Positions 42,641-52,410 of a stretch of DNA of 64,000 nucleotides are shown piece by piece. The position numbers and the translations under genes were made by a program. The notes under the pieces were generated by a model that was not told where the DNA came from, searched no databases, and saw only the letters and a program-made list of their open reading frames with translations. Every line of letters begins with the position of its first letter. Position 1 is the stretch's first letter. The DNA comes from Streptomyces cylindrosporus. Its GTDB lineage: Bacteria; Actinomycetota; Actinomycetes; Streptomycetales; Streptomycetaceae. The stretch is from NCBI RefSeq assembly GCF_022698165.1, contig NZ_JALDAY010000002.1:806001-870000 (forward strand). Reading direction: 5' to 3'.

Positions 42641-42849
42641 GCCTGCCGCAGCCGCTGCCGGGAATCCGCCGCAGCCGCGAAGGCCGTGCCGCGGTCCACC
42701 ACCTACCGCGGAACTCACCCCTTCGCACCAGCTCTTATGGCATGCTCCGGTCAACCGATACACGCAGCCCACGACCGCTCCCGGCGCACCCAGGCCGGGC
42801 GGAGGTCGCCGAGCAGGCCGGAATCCCGGTCGCCGCAAAGGAGTTTCGC

Positions 42850-44703
42850 GTGAGAAAGACCCCCCACAGATCCATCGCCGCGCGCGTACTGACCGTCGCC
42901 GCGCTGGCCGCAGTCGCCCTTCCCGCCCTACCCGCGTCCGCCGCCCCGCCCGCCGCGGCAGCGGCCTGCACGCCGGCCCAGGTGGTCGGCAACGGCGGCT
43001 TCGAGAGCGGGACTTCGCCGTGGACGCAGTCCTCGACGAGCGTCATCACCAGCCGCTCCGGGCAGAGCGCGCACGGCGGCACGTCGTTCGCCTGGCTGGA
43101 CGGCGTCGGCAGCACGCACACCGACACGCTCTCGCAGAGCGTCACGATCCCGTCGGGCTGCAGCAAGGCGACCCTGACCTTCTGGCTGCACATCGACACC
43201 GCCGAGACGACCTCGTCGACCGCGTACGACAAGCTGACGGCGAAGATCGGCAGCACGACGCTGGCCACGTACTCGAACCTCGACAAGGCCACCGGCTATG
43301 CGCAGAAGTCGATCGACGTGTCGGCGTTCGCGGGCCAGACGGTGAGTCTCGCCTTCACCGGCACCGAGGACTCCAGCCTGCAGACCAGCTTCGTCCTCGA
43401 CGACATCGCCCTCGACACGTCCGGGGACACCACCCCGCCGGCCGACTCGACGCGGACGCCGGCCGCGCCCTCGTACACCGTCAGTCTGAGCAGCGACACC
43501 GCCGGTACCGTCTGGACCGGTCACGAGAGCGCGACCTTCACCAACGCCTCCTCGACCGCGCTCAGCGAGGTGTATCTGCGGCTGTGGGACAACTACCACG
43601 GCACCTGCTCGGCGATGCCGATCACGGTCACCAACGTCAGCGGCGGTACGGCCGGTGCGCTGTCCGTCGGCTGCACCGCGCTGCAGATCTCCCTGCCGAC
43701 ACCTCTCGCGCAGGGCCAGAGCACGACGATCGGCTTCGACCTGGGCATCACCGTGCCCAGCGGCGCCGACCGGTTCGGGCACGACGGGGCGTTCAGCTTC
43801 ATCGGCAACGCGCTGCCCGTGCTCGCGGTGAAGGACGGTTCGGGCTGGCATCTGGACCCGTACACCAACAACGGCGAGTCCTTCTACTCGCTGGCCGCCG
43901 ACTTCAAGGTGACCCTCGACCACCCGAGCAGCCTGCTGGTCCCGGCGACGGGCACGTCGGTGGACACGCCCGGCAGCAGCGGACGCACCGTCACCACGGC
44001 GACCGCGTCCAAGGTGCGTGACTTCGCCTGGGCGGCCGGGCCGTTCAGCAAGATCTCCGGCACCTCGACGGCCGGCACGACCGTCAACGTCTACTCGGTG
44101 TCGGGCATCAGCTCCTCCGACGCGCAGTCGATGCTCTCCACCGCCAAGACGGCGGTCGACGCTCACGCGGGTCGCTTCGGGGCCTACCCGTACGGCGAGT
44201 TGGACGCGGTGATCGACAACAACTACTGGTTCGGCGGCATGGAATACCCGGGCTTCGTCCTCGACCTCGTCAGCACGACCGCGCTGACGCACGAGATCGG
44301 GCACCAGTGGTGGTACGGCATCGTCGGCGACGACGAGTACAACAGCCCCTGGCTGGACGAGGCGTTCACCGACTACTCCACCGACCTCGCCCTCGGCAAG
44401 ACCGGCACGAGCTGCTGGAACAGCGTCTCGTGGACCTCGTCGGCGGAGAAGATCACCAACTCCATGGCCTACTGGGACGCCCACTCGTCCCGCTACTCCA
44501 CCGTCGTCTACGGCTACGGCAAGTGCGCCCTGCACGACCTGCGCCGGCTCATCGGCGACACGGCCATGACCAAACTCCTGAAGGACTACGCGAGTTCGCA
44601 CTGGTACGGCGTCTCGACGACGGCCGAGTTCAAGGCGGCCGCGCAGGCCGCCACGACCACGGACCTGACGTCCTTCTGGAGCACGCACCGCATCGACGGC
44701 TGA
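42850..44703 (+). CDS. secreted M1 family metallopeptidase with N-terminal jelly-roll domain
   Basis: 617 residues; GTG at 42850 preceded by AAAGGAG. Sec signal peptide ([20 protein letters not shown]). Residues about 40-190 form a carbohydrate-binding/discoidin-like jelly roll ([13 protein letters not shown] ... FVLDDIALD); residues about 210-617 are an M1 peptidase with exopeptidase motif GGMEYPG, zinc motif HEIGHQWW and second Glu in WLDEAFTDY. An extracellular aminopeptidase probably anchored to a polymer. No upstream promoter was recognised; the repeat array occupies most of the 5' gap. Confidence 0.92.
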   Translation: MRKTPHRSIAARVLTVAALAAVALPALPASAAPPAAAAACTPAQVVGNGGFESGTSPWTQSSTSVITSRSGQSAHGGTSFAWLDGVGSTHTDTLSQSVTIPSGCSKATLTFWLHIDTAETTSSTAYDKLTAKIGSTTLATYSNLDKATGYAQKSIDVSAFAGQTVSLAFTGTEDSSLQTSFVLDDIALDTSGDTTPPADSTRTPAAPSYTVSLSSDTAGTVWTGHESATFTNASSTALSEVYLRLWDNYHGTCSAMPITVTNVSGGTAGALSVGCTALQISLPTPLAQGQSTTIGFDLGITVPSGADRFGHDGAFSFIGNALPVLAVKDGSGWHLDPYTNNGESFYSLAADFKVTLDHPSSLLVPATGTSVDTPGSSGRTVTTATASKVRDFAWAAGPFSKISGTSTAGTTVNVYSVSGISSSDAQSMLSTAKTAVDAHAGRFGAYPYGELDAVIDNNYWFGGMEYPGFVLDLVSTTALTHEIGHQWWYGIVGDDEYNSPWLDEAFTDYSTDLALGKTGTSCWNSVSWTSSAEKITNSMAYWDAHSSRYSTVVYGYGKCALHDLRRLIGDTAMTKLLKDYASSHWYGVSTTAEFKAAAQAATTTDLTSFWSTHRIDG

Positions 44704-44730
44704 GCACCGGCCGAGCGTTCGAGGAGCGCT

Positions 44731-45240
44731 TCAGCGGGCCTGCGCGGCGAACGCCTCGTAGGCCCGCTGGTCGAACAGTACGAACCGGACCTCCTCGACC
44801 GAGGTGTCCGCCGCCCGCACCGTCTCCACGGCGATGCGGGCGCCGTCGTCCATCGGCCAGCCGTAGACGCCGGTGGAGACGGCGGGGAACGCGACCGTCC
44901 TGGCGCCGAGTTCGTCGGCGACCCGCAGGGACTCGCGGTAGCAGGAGGCCAGCAACTCGGAGCGGTCCTCGCCCGGGCTGTACACGGGGCCGACGGTGTG
45001 GATCACCCACCGCGCGTCCAGTTTCCCGGCGGTGGTGGCGACCGCCCGGCCGGTGGGTAGGCCCTTGCCGTACCGCGAGGCGCGGAGCCTGCGGCACTCG
45101 GCGAGGATCTCCGGGCCGCCCCGGCGGTGGATGGCGCCGTCCACGCCTCCGCCGCCGAGCAGCGAGGAGTTCGCCGCGTTGACGATGGCGTCGACGGACT
45201 GCTGCGTGATGTCGCCCTGGACGAACGTGATGCGGGTCAT
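44731..45240 (-). CDS. macro domain O-acetyl-ADP-ribose deacetylase-like protein
   Basis: 169 residues, a single macro domain of the YmdB/MacroD type: QGDITQQSVDAIVNAANSSL, GGGGVDGAIHRRGG and AVSTGVYGWP loops that cradle ADP-ribose. It would hydrolyse O-acetyl-ADP-ribose, the product of sirtuins, or remove ADP-ribose from acidic residues. A -10-like TATAGA (45253-45248) lies 7 bases before the ATG, hinting at a leaderless message. Convergent with the M1 gene. Confidence 0.93.
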   Translation of the reverse strand: MTRITFVQGDITQQSVDAIVNAANSSLLGGGGVDGAIHRRGGPEILAECRRLRASRYGKGLPTGRAVATTAGKLDARWVIHTVGPVYSPGEDRSELLASCYRESLRVADELGARTVAFPAVSTGVYGWPMDDGARIAVETVRAADTSVEEVRFVLFDQRAYEAFAAQAR

Positions 45241-45341
45241 GAATGCCTCTATACCAGTCCAGCCAGAGCCGACAGCGGCGACTTCACCTCCGTCGCGCCG
45301 GTGTGGTCCGGGTCGTACGGGAGGCCCTGGGGTTACGCGCG

Positions 45342-46202
45342 TCACGCGGCCGCGGCGCGCAGGAACTCGATGGAACGGCGGGCGACTTCGGGGGCGTTCA
45401 GGGCGCCGTCCTGGATCTCGACCGAGACCAGCCCGTCGTGGCCGAGGGCGCGCAGGGCGGCCAGTACCGGCGGGAAGTCGATCTCGCCGGCGCCGAGTTC
45501 GAGGTGCTGGTGGATGCCGCGTCGCATGTCCTCGATCTGCACGTTCAGCAGGCGCGGTGCCGCCAGCCGGACGCACTCCAGCAGGGGCCGTTCCTCCACG
45601 CAGTGGGCGTGTCCGATGTCCAGGGTGATGCCGAACAGCTCGTGTCCGCCGAGGAGTTCGGCCAGGACCAGGCAGCGCTGCACGGTGTCGACGAACATGT
45701 ACGGCTCCGGCTCGAAGGCCAGCGCGACGCCGTACCGCTCCGCGGTCTCCAGCACCGTCCCGAGCCCGGCCGCGAGCCGCTTGAACGCCTCCGCCTCCGA
45801 CAGACCGCCCGGCGCGGGACCACTGCCGAGGTGGACGGTGGGCGATCCGAGGTCGGCGGCTATGCGAACGGCCCTTTGCAGCAGGTCGGTTCGCCGTCCG
45901 TCCGGGTCCGCCATCAGGGTCGGCAGGTGCTTGCCGCGGGGGTCGAGGAGATACGGCGCGCCCGTCTCCACCGTGAGGTCGAGGCCGTAGCGGTTGAGGG
46001 CCCGGGCCAGCGCGGTCAGACGCTGGGAGAGGTCGTCGGCGTAGGGGTCGAGGTGGATGTGGTCGAGGGTGAGGGCGACGCCTTCGTAGCCGAGGTCGGC
46101 GAGGATGCCGAGGACGGCGTCGAGCCGGTGGTGGGTGAAGCCGTTGGTGCCGTAACCGAATCTGAGGGGGGTGGGGGGAGGTTCCATGCGGGGGTTCCTC
46201 AC
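45342..46202 (-). CDS. sugar phosphate isomerase/epimerase-like TIM barrel protein
   Basis: 286 residues, xylose-isomerase-like barrel: GYGTNGFTHHRLDAVL, VHLGSGPAP, the metal-site Glu in FEPEPYMF, LDIGHAHC and SVEIQDGALN. The substrate is unknown. GTG at 46202 or ATG at 46187. It begins 8 bases after a decayed UbiA-type prenyltransferase (46210-46560); in many streptomycetes these two genes are paired, so this gene may have lost its pathway partner. Confidence 0.87.
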   Translation of the reverse strand: MRNPRMEPPPTPLRFGYGTNGFTHHRLDAVLGILADLGYEGVALTLDHIHLDPYADDLSQRLTALARALNRYGLDLTVETGAPYLLDPRGKHLPTLMADPDGRRTDLLQRAVRIAADLGSPTVHLGSGPAPGGLSEAEAFKRLAAGLGTVLETAERYGVALAFEPEPYMFVDTVQRCLVLAELLGGHELFGITLDIGHAHCVEERPLLECVRLAAPRLLNVQIEDMRRGIHQHLELGAGEIDFPPVLAALRALGHDGLVSVEIQDGALNAPEVARRSIEFLRAAAA

Positions 46203-46209
46203 ACAGAGG

Positions 46210-46560
46210 TCAGGTGGGGGATGTGCGGCGGACGAGCCGTCGCGCGAGGGGGTGGCCGACGCCGAGGCCCGCGGCCGAGGGCGGTGAGCGCCGCTGGCAG
46301 GGGCCTGAGGGAGAGGATCCCGGGCCCGACAGCCCGCCGCGGAGGTCGTACGCCCAGGCCAAGCCGGTCAGCGACAGCGCTCCCCGCAGGCTCCGGTGTC
46401 CGCCCGCGACGGCGAGCGCGGTGCGCCGGGGTACCCGGCCTGACGGTACCGGCCGCTCGGGGCGTTCGACGGCGTCGACCGTGGCGTCCGCGTAGCCGTG
46501 GAGCGCCATGCCCGACCAGTAGAAGCAGACGTCGGGGTGTCGTGGCCGCTGGTCTCTCAT
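46210..46560 (-). pseudogene. remnant of a UbiA-family prenyltransferase
   Basis: A 116-codon frame contains FYWSGMALHGYADATVDAVE then RPERPVPSGRV and LTGLAWAYDL, the core of a membrane prenyltransferase (family pattern GMALNDxxDxxxDAVERPERPIPSGR). The first Asp-rich motif is altered (LHGYAD), about 40 N-terminal residues are missing, several residues seem deleted before RSLRGALSL, and after AWAYDL similarity stops. Full-length relatives are near 290 residues. I read it as a decaying gene once co-transcribed with the TIM-barrel gene. Confidence 0.65.
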
Positions 46561-46633
46561 GAGCGCACGGTACTCAACGCGCTTCAGCCTTCACACTGCG
46601 CTGTTCTCATGACTCTGCCTTGGTGACTAGGCG

Positions 46634-48046
46634 CTACCCCTGCTGCCGAAGGCGTCGCCAGACCGCCTTTGCCGCGTTGTGCCCGGACATGCCGTGCACT
46701 CCCGGGCCCGGCGGGGTGGCCGAGGAGCAGATGAAGACCGCCGGGTGCGGGGTGGTGTACGGGGACAGGCTGAGCTTGGGGCGCAGCATGGTCTGCAGGC
46801 CGCTCACCGCGCCCGAGCCGATGTCACCGCCGACGTAGTTGGCGTTGCGGGCGGCGAGTTCGGCCGGGCCCGCCGTGGCCCGGGCGAGGACACGGTCGCG
46901 GAACCCCGGGGCGAACCGCTCCAGTTGGCGCTCCATGGCGTCCGTGAGGTCGCCGGTCCAGCCGCTCGGGACATGGCCGTAGGCCCAGAAGACCTGCTTG
47001 CCCTCGGGCGCGCGGCCGGGGTCGACCACTCCGGGCTGGACCGTGATCATGAACGGCCTCTCGGGTGCCCGTCCGTCCCGCGAGGCGTTGCGCAGGGCGG
47101 TGCCGATCTCCGCGCTGTCCGCGCCGATCTGCACGGTGCCCGCCCGCCGGGCCTCCTCGGCGGTCCACGGCACCGGACCGTCCAGCGCGTAGTCCACCTT
47201 GAACACGCCGGGGCCGTACTTGTAGTTCTCGTAGTAGCGGCCGAACCCGGCGATACGGGCCAGGGCGGTGGGCGAGGTGTCGAAGACGTACGCGCGGGCG
47301 GGCGGCAGGTCGTCGAGGCGCTTGACCTCGTAGTCGGTGTGCACCAGCCCGCCGAGGTCCTTCAGATACGCGGTCAGCGCGTCCGAGATGGACTGCGAGC
47401 CGCCGCGGGCCACCGGCCAGCCGCGGGCGTGCGCGGCGAGGGCGAAGACCAGGCCGATGGCGCCGGTGGCGAAGCCGCTCAGCGGGGCCATCACGTGCGC
47501 GACGAGGCCCGCGAACAGGGTCTTGGCGCGCTCGTCGCGGAAGCGGCGGCTCAGCCAGGTCGACGGCGGCAGACCGACCAGGCCGAAGCGGGCGAGGGTC
47601 ACCGGGTCGCGCGGGAGGGCGGTGAGCGGCAGGGACATGAAGTCCCGGGCCAGGACGTCCCACTTGGGCAGGAAGGGCTCGACCAGCCTGCGGTACGAGC
47701 CCGCGTCGCGCGGGCCGAAGGAGGCGGCCGTCTCGGCGACGGAACGGGCCAGCACGGCTGCCGTGCCGTCGGTGAAGGGGTGCGCCATGGGCAGCTCGGG
47801 GTGCAGCCACTCCAGGCCGTACCGCTCCAGTGGCAGGGCGCGGAACGCCGGGGAGTTGATGCCGAGGGGGTGGGCCGCGGAGCAGGGGTCGTGCAGGAAG
47901 CCGGGGAGGGTGAGCTCTTCGGTGCGGGCGCCTCCGCCGACGGTGTCCCGTGCCTCGAAGACGGCCACGGAGAAGCCGCGGCGGGCCAGTTCCACGGCGG
48001 CCGTCAAGCCGTTCGGCCCCGCACCCACCACGACAGCATCGAGCAT
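46634..48046 (-). CDS. NAD(P)/FAD-dependent oxidoreductase, phytoene-desaturase-like
   Basis: 470 residues from the ATG at 48046 (GAGGTG upstream; a GTG three codons earlier is less likely). N-terminal FAD motif [20 protein letters not shown] and [12 protein letters not shown]-terminal [13 protein letters not shown]. It resembles the PYROXD2/carotenoid desaturase-like group. No isoprenoid gene except the prenyltransferase remnant lies nearby, so the substrate remains unknown. Confidence 0.9.
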   Translation of the reverse strand: MLDAVVVGAGPNGLTAAVELARRGFSVAVFEARDTVGGGARTEELTLPGFLHDPCSAAHPLGINSPAFRALPLERYGLEWLHPELPMAHPFTDGTAAVLARSVAETAASFGPRDAGSYRRLVEPFLPKWDVLARDFMSLPLTALPRDPVTLARFGLVGLPPSTWLSRRFRDERAKTLFAGLVAHVMAPLSGFATGAIGLVFALAAHARGWPVARGGSQSISDALTAYLKDLGGLVHTDYEVKRLDDLPPARAYVFDTSPTALARIAGFGRYYENYKYGPGVFKVDYALDGPVPWTAEEARRAGTVQIGADSAEIGTALRNASRDGRAPERPFMITVQPGVVDPGRAPEGKQVFWAYGHVPSGWTGDLTDAMERQLERFAPGFRDRVLARATAGPAELAARNANYVGGDIGSGAVSGLQTMLRPKLSLSPYTTPHPAVFICSSATPPGPGVHGMSGHNAAKAVWRRLRQQG

Positions 48047-48139
48047 CGACGGCACCTCGACCCCTTCGTCAGCCTTCGGCCACCGGGTCAGGATATGCCG
48101 GGTGCCTGGGTGGCCCGGCGAGGCCCTCTTGAAGGTGGG

Positions 48140-48988
48140 TCACATCGAACCATGCCGTAGCAGTTCCGCCACCTTGTGCGCCGTCGCCGCGTCCCGGGCC
48201 GTTGTGAACGGGAGGGTGTTGCCGCCTGTGATGCGGAAGGGGTCTCCGCCGAGGGTGAGGTGGGCGCCGCCGGCTTCCTCCACCAGGAGGATGCCTGCCG
48301 CGTGGTCCCAAGCCGCCTCCCAACTGAAAACGGTTGCATCCAACTCGCCCCGGGCGATGGCCAGATACTCCAGCCCCGCCGAGCCGCAGGGGCGGGTGGA
48401 CACGCCGTCGGTCCAGAGGCCGAGGAGGGCTCGCTTCTGGGCGTCCGTCGTGTAGTCCGGGTGGGAGGTGGCGACTTCGAGGTCGCGGCCGGGGGCGGGC
48501 GAGCCGGCGTGCAGGCGTTCGCCGTCCAGGAAGGCACCCTGGCCCCTTACCGCGGTGGCCAGTTGGTCGCGGGCCGGGGCGTACGTCCAGGAGGCCAGCA
48601 GGACTCCGTGGTGCGCCAGCGAGACCAGCGTGGCGAAGCCGGACTCGCCGCGCACGAACTGGCGCGTGCCGTCGACCGGGTCGACTATCCACACCGGCGC
48701 CTCGTGCTGTATCGCCTCGTACGTCGCCGGATCGGCGTGCACCGCCTCCTCGCCGACCACGACCGAGCCGGGCAGCAGCGCGCCGAGCGCCTCGGTGAGA
48801 CGTCGCTCGGCGAGGCGGTCGGCGTCGGTCACCAGGTCGTGCGGGCCGCTCTTCTGGTCGACCTCGTGCGCGGCGAGTCGGCGGAAGCGGGGCAGGATCT
48901 CGGCCGCGGCGGCCTCCCGGACCGCCTCCTCGACGTCGGCCGAGTGCTGGGCCAGAAACTCTTCGATGGTTTCCGTGTCTACGATCAT
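48140..48988 (-). CDS. inositol monophosphatase family protein
   Basis: 282 residues. Metal site GEEAVHADP, WIVDPVDGTRQFVRG and the distal AWDHAAGILLVEEAGG. The family includes inositol-1-phosphatase, histidinol phosphatase and 3'-phosphoadenosine phosphatase; the actual substrate is undetermined. ATG 48988. Monocistronic by appearance. Confidence 0.91.
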   Translation of the reverse strand: MIVDTETIEEFLAQHSADVEEAVREAAAAEILPRFRRLAAHEVDQKSGPHDLVTDADRLAERRLTEALGALLPGSVVVGEEAVHADPATYEAIQHEAPVWIVDPVDGTRQFVRGESGFATLVSLAHHGVLLASWTYAPARDQLATAVRGQGAFLDGERLHAGSPAPGRDLEVATSHPDYTTDAQKRALLGLWTDGVSTRPCGSAGLEYLAIARGELDATVFSWEAAWDHAAGILLVEEAGGAHLTLGGDPFRITGGNTLPFTTARDAATAHKVAELLRHGSM

Positions 48989-49115
48989 GGCTCCATGAGA
49001 ACACGCCCCACTGACAACCCACGCCGGATGGGTGGACTTCCGGTGGAATCGGCATGAAATCGGAGTGCGCGGCCAAAGCCCCCCTTCGCTGTGGTCGGCC
49101 GGCTGTCGTGCCTGC

Positions 49116-51023
49116 TCAGCGGCCCACCGCGTACCCCTGCATCCCCCGCGGGTTCGCCGCCGCCGACAGCACTCCGGTCTCCGGGTCCCGGGCCACCGCG
49201 CACAGCCGTCCCTCCGACCAGGGGTCGCCGACGGTCACGTCGTGGCCGCGCCGTCGCAGCTCCTCGATCACGTCCGCGCCGATCCGGGACTCGACCGTGA
49301 CGCTCCCCGGTCGCATTCCGCGCGGGTAGAAGGAGCCCGGGAAGCCGTCGTTGTGCCAGTTCGGGGCGTCGATCGCGCCCTGCAGGTCGAGGCCGCCGCG
49401 GACCTGCGCGCGCAGGGCGACGGCCAGGAAGAAGTGCAGCTGCCACTGGTCCTGCTGGTCGCCGCCGGGCGTGCCGAAGGCCATGACCGGGACGCCGTCG
49501 CGCAGGGCGATGGAGGGCGTGAGGGTCGTGCGGGGGCGGCGGCCGGGCGTCAGCGAGTTCGGCAGGCCCTCCTCCAGCCAGGTCATCTGGAGCCGGGTGC
49601 CCAGCGGGAAGCCCAGTTCGGGCACGACGGGGTTGGACTGGAGCCAGCCGCCGCTCGGGGTGGCGGCGACCATGTTGCCCCAGCGGTCGACGACGTCGAG
49701 GTGGCAGGTGTCGCCACGGGTGGCGCCGTCGGCACGGACGTCGGGCTCACCGGTACGCACGCGTGCCGGGCTTTCCACCACCGGCTCGCCGGTACGCACG
49801 CGTGCCGCGCCTCCCGCCACCGGCTCGCCCGGCACCGGTGAGGTCGGCGGCTTGGCCACCGTCGGCTCGCCCGCTCCCATCGGGTCGAACCCCGGGTCGT
49901 TTGTGACGACCACGTGCGCGTGCGCGCTGAGTCGTGGGGTGCGCCCGCCCGGGCTGCCGGGCCGCAGTTCGTACGAGGCCTTGTCGCCGACGAGGACGCG
50001 CCGGGCCGCGTTGTAGTCGGGCGACAGCAACTCCCCCAGCGGGACCTCGGCGGCGTCCCCGTACCAGGCCTCCCGGTCGGCCATGGCGAGCTTGCAGCCC
50101 TCGACGAGCAGGTGGACGTACTCCGCGGAGCCGTACTCGGGCAGTTCGGGCGGGAGCAGGGCGAGCTGCTGGAGCAGGGCCGGGCCCTGGCTCCAGGGGC
50201 CCGCCTTGCACACGGTCCAGCCGTTCCAGTCGTACGTCGCCGGGCTCTCGTAGGTCGCGGACCAGCCGGCGAGGTCGGCGGCCGTGAGCGTGCCGGTGTG
50301 GCGCTCGCCGCTGGTGTCCATGGTGGGGCGCCGGGCCTGCCGTACCAGCGCCTCGGCGATGAATCCCGAGCGCCAGACCTCGCGCGCGGCCTCGATCTGC
50401 GCGATGCGGTCGCCGGCCCCGGCGACCTCGGCGAGCAGGCGCTTCCAGGTGGCGGCGAGGGCGGGGTTGCGGAAGAGTTCCCCGGGCCGCGGGGCCCGGC
50501 CGCCGGGCAGGTAGACGTCCGCTGACGAGGTCCACTCCGTCTCGAACAGTTCCCGTACCGTCTCGACGGTCGCGCCGACGTTCTCCACGGGCGCGTGGCC
50601 GTCCTCGGCGTATCCGATGGCGTACTTGAGCACGTCGGCGAGCGGCTTGGTGCCGTGGTCGCGCAGCAGGAGCATCCAGGCGTCGAAGGCGCCCGGGACG
50701 GCGGCGGCGAGGGGGCCGGTGCCGGGGACGAGGTCCAGGCCGAGCGCCTTGTAGTGCGCGACCGTCGCCCCGGCCGGCGCGACGCCCTGACCGCACAGCA
50801 CCCGTACCTCGCCGCCGGCCGGCGCGAGCAGGATCGGCACCTCGCCCGCGGGCCCGTTGAGGTGCGGCTCGACGACGTGCAGGACGAACGCGCCCGCCAC
50901 GGCCGCGTCGTAGGCGTTGCCGCCGTCCTCCAACACCGCCATCGCCGACTGAGAGGCCAGCCAGTGGGTGGAGGACACCACGCCGAAGGTGCCCTGGAGG
51001 GTGGGCCGGGTGCTGAACCGCAT
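49116..51023 (-). CDS. gamma-glutamyltransferase family protein
   Basis: 635 residues. The autocatalytic nucleophile is Thr439 in GDTCHLDVVDR; GTPGGDQQDQWQ near the C-terminus forms the oxyanion/Gly-Gly loop. No signal peptide is visible, so it acts in the cytoplasm or is exported otherwise; many such actinobacterial proteins are acylases and not glutathione enzymes. Before the nucleophile is an insert with repeated RVRTGEP units encoded by 39-bp direct repeats (49744-49832), absent from most relatives as far as I recall. Confidence 0.92.
   Translation of the reverse strand: MRFSTRPTLQGTFGVVSSTHWLASQSAMAVLEDGGNAYDAAVAGAFVLHVVEPHLNGPAGEVPILLAPAGGEVRVLCGQGVAPAGATVAHYKALGLDLVPGTGPLAAAVPGAFDAWMLLLRDHGTKPLADVLKYAIGYAEDGHAPVENVGATVETVRELFETEWTSSADVYLPGGRAPRPGELFRNPALAATWKRLLAEVAGAGDRIAQIEAAREVWRSGFIAEALVRQARRPTMDTSGERHTGTLTAADLAGWSATYESPATYDWNGWTVCKAGPWSQGPALLQQLALLPPELPEYGSAEYVHLLVEGCKLAMADREAWYGDAAEVPLGELLSPDYNAARRVLVGDKASYELRPGSPGGRTPRLSAHAHVVVTNDPGFDPMGAGEPTVAKPPTSPVPGEPVAGGAARVRTGEPVVESPARVRTGEPDVRADGATRGDTCHLDVVDRWGNMVAATPSGGWLQSNPVVPELGFPLGTRLQMTWLEEGLPNSLTPGRRPRTTLTPSIALRDGVPVMAFGTPGGDQQDQWQLHFFLAVALRAQVRGGLDLQGAIDAPNWHNDGFPGSFYPRGMRPGSVTVESRIGADVIEELRRRGHDVTVGDPWSEGRLCAVARDPETGVLSAAANPRGMQGYAVGR
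49744..49832. repeat. 39-bp in-frame direct repeats in the gamma-glutamyltransferase gene
   Basis: Two copies (49744-49782 and 49783-49821) and a partial third. Each encodes 13 residues including ARVRTGEP, forming a linker just upstream of the catalytic threonine. Confidence 0.85.
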
Positions 51024-51104
51024 CTCTCACCTCACGGGTCGGGCCGCTTCGGCCGGTCCGAAGCGATCACTGCCACGGAGCATTTCATTCCACGGAACGG
51101 GGTC

Positions 51105-51178
51105 GCGAAAGAGGGAAGAGGGGCTGCGGAAGAGGGAAGAGGGGGCTGCGGAAGAGGGAAGAGGGTGCTGCGCAAGAG
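51105..51178. repeat. 22-bp purine-rich tandem repeat
   Basis: Three units of about 22 bases (GCGGAAGAGGGAAGAGGGGG plus CT) and a partial fourth, in the 353-base gap between the divergent gamma-glutamyltransferase and PLD-like genes. Strongly purine-skewed on the plus strand. Confidence 0.85.
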
Positions 51179-51247
51179 CGGGCCTACGAAGATTTTGCGA
51201 TTCCACGGGCACCTCATGAACCGGCTCCCACCTGCGCGAAGTCCCCT

Positions 51248-51355
51248 TTGTCCGGCCGTGCGGCCGACCGGTAATCCCCCGTTCACCATCGCCCTCTTCC
51301 TCCCGGTCTACGCGCGTGGTGTCATGCCCACGCTCACCACCCCCCACGTGGGCAT
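51248..51355 (+). promoter_or_regulatory. candidate promoter and 5' hairpin of the PLD-like gene
   Basis: TTGTCC (51248-51253), 18-base spacer, TAATCC (51272-51277). The leader then has a perfect 9-bp stem ATGCCCACG (51324-51332) / CGTGGGCAT (51347-51355) ending 10 bases before the ribosome site AGGAG. Confidence 0.45.
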
Positions 51356-51376
51356 CAACTCGACTAGGAGTCACGC

Positions 51377-52369
51377 ATGTTGTGGAAGGTCCTCGGCCGC
51401 GCGGGTGTCGCCGTGGCGGCCGGCGCCGCCATGCTCGTCACCGCGTCCCCCGCGAACGCCGCGAGCTACTCCGCCTTCGCCTTCTCGCTGAGCAGCAGCG
51501 AGCCCACGATCTACGACTTCATCAACTCGGCCACCTCGTCGCTCGACATGACCATGTACGAGCTGGAGGACACCACGGCCGTCAACGACCTCATAGCCCT
51601 GGAGAACAAGGGCGTCACCGTGCGGGTGGTTCTCGACCAGGCGCACAAGTCGGCGAACAACTCGGCGTACACCGCGCTGACGAACGCGGGTGTCGGCGTG
51701 GCGTGGTCGCCCACCAGCTTCGTCTACACGCACCAGAAGACGATCACGGTCGACGCCACCAAGTCGCTGGTCCTGACCGGGAACCTGACCTCGCAGTACT
51801 ACTCGACCGGCCGTGACTACGGTGTGTTCACGGACGACACGCGCGATGTCGCCGCGATCGAGAAGGTGTTCAACGCGGACTACGCGGGGACGTCGATCAC
51901 GCCGACCGACGGGGACCACCTGCTGTGGTCGCCGACCGACTCGCGCAGCCGGCTGCTGTCCGTGATCAACGCGGCCACCAAGACGCTCGACGTCGAGGAG
52001 CTGGAGTTCAGCGACAGCACGGTGGTCAACGCGATCGTGGCGAGAGCGAAGGCGGGTGTCGCGGTGCGGGTGGTGCTGGAGTCGCCGAGCAGTTACTCCA
52101 GCGAGGTGTCCGCGGTGAAGGCGGCGGGCGGGAAGGTCGTCGGGTACTCCGACCCGAACGGGTTCTACATCCACGCCAAGGCGATGGTCGCCGACTACGG
52201 CCTGTCCACGCAGGAGGTTGAGGCCGGGTCGATGAACGTCAGCAGCAACTCGCTGTCCAACAACCGGGAGTTGGGGATCATCCTCACCGGGACGGGGGTG
52301 GCTCAGTCGGTGGCTACGACGATTGAGACGACGTTCAACAGCGACTATGCGGGTGGTACGGCCGCGTAG
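51377..52369 (+). CDS. secreted phospholipase D-like protein
   Basis: 330 residues. Sec signal peptide with cleavage after about residue 29 (ASPANA). Two HKD half-sites: His119-Lys121-Asp126 (THQKTITVD) and His266-Lys268-Asp273 (IHAKAMVAD), so the bipartite active site is complete. Members are phospholipases or nucleases; which one applies cannot be said. The protein is shorter than classical Streptomyces PLD (about 550). AGGAG lies before the ATG. Confidence 0.9.
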   Translation: MLWKVLGRAGVAVAAGAAMLVTASPANAASYSAFAFSLSSSEPTIYDFINSATSSLDMTMYELEDTTAVNDLIALENKGVTVRVVLDQAHKSANNSAYTALTNAGVGVAWSPTSFVYTHQKTITVDATKSLVLTGNLTSQYYSTGRDYGVFTDDTRDVAAIEKVFNADYAGTSITPTDGDHLLWSPTDSRSRLLSVINAATKTLDVEELEFSDSTVVNAIVARAKAGVAVRVVLESPSSYSSEVSAVKAAGGKVVGYSDPNGFYIHAKAMVADYGLSTQEVEAGSMNVSSNSLSNNRELGIILTGTGVAQSVATTIETTFNSDYAGGTAA

Positions 52370-52410
52370 GTGGTGTGTTCGGGTGCGGTCGCCGGCTTTC
52401 CGCCGGTGGG

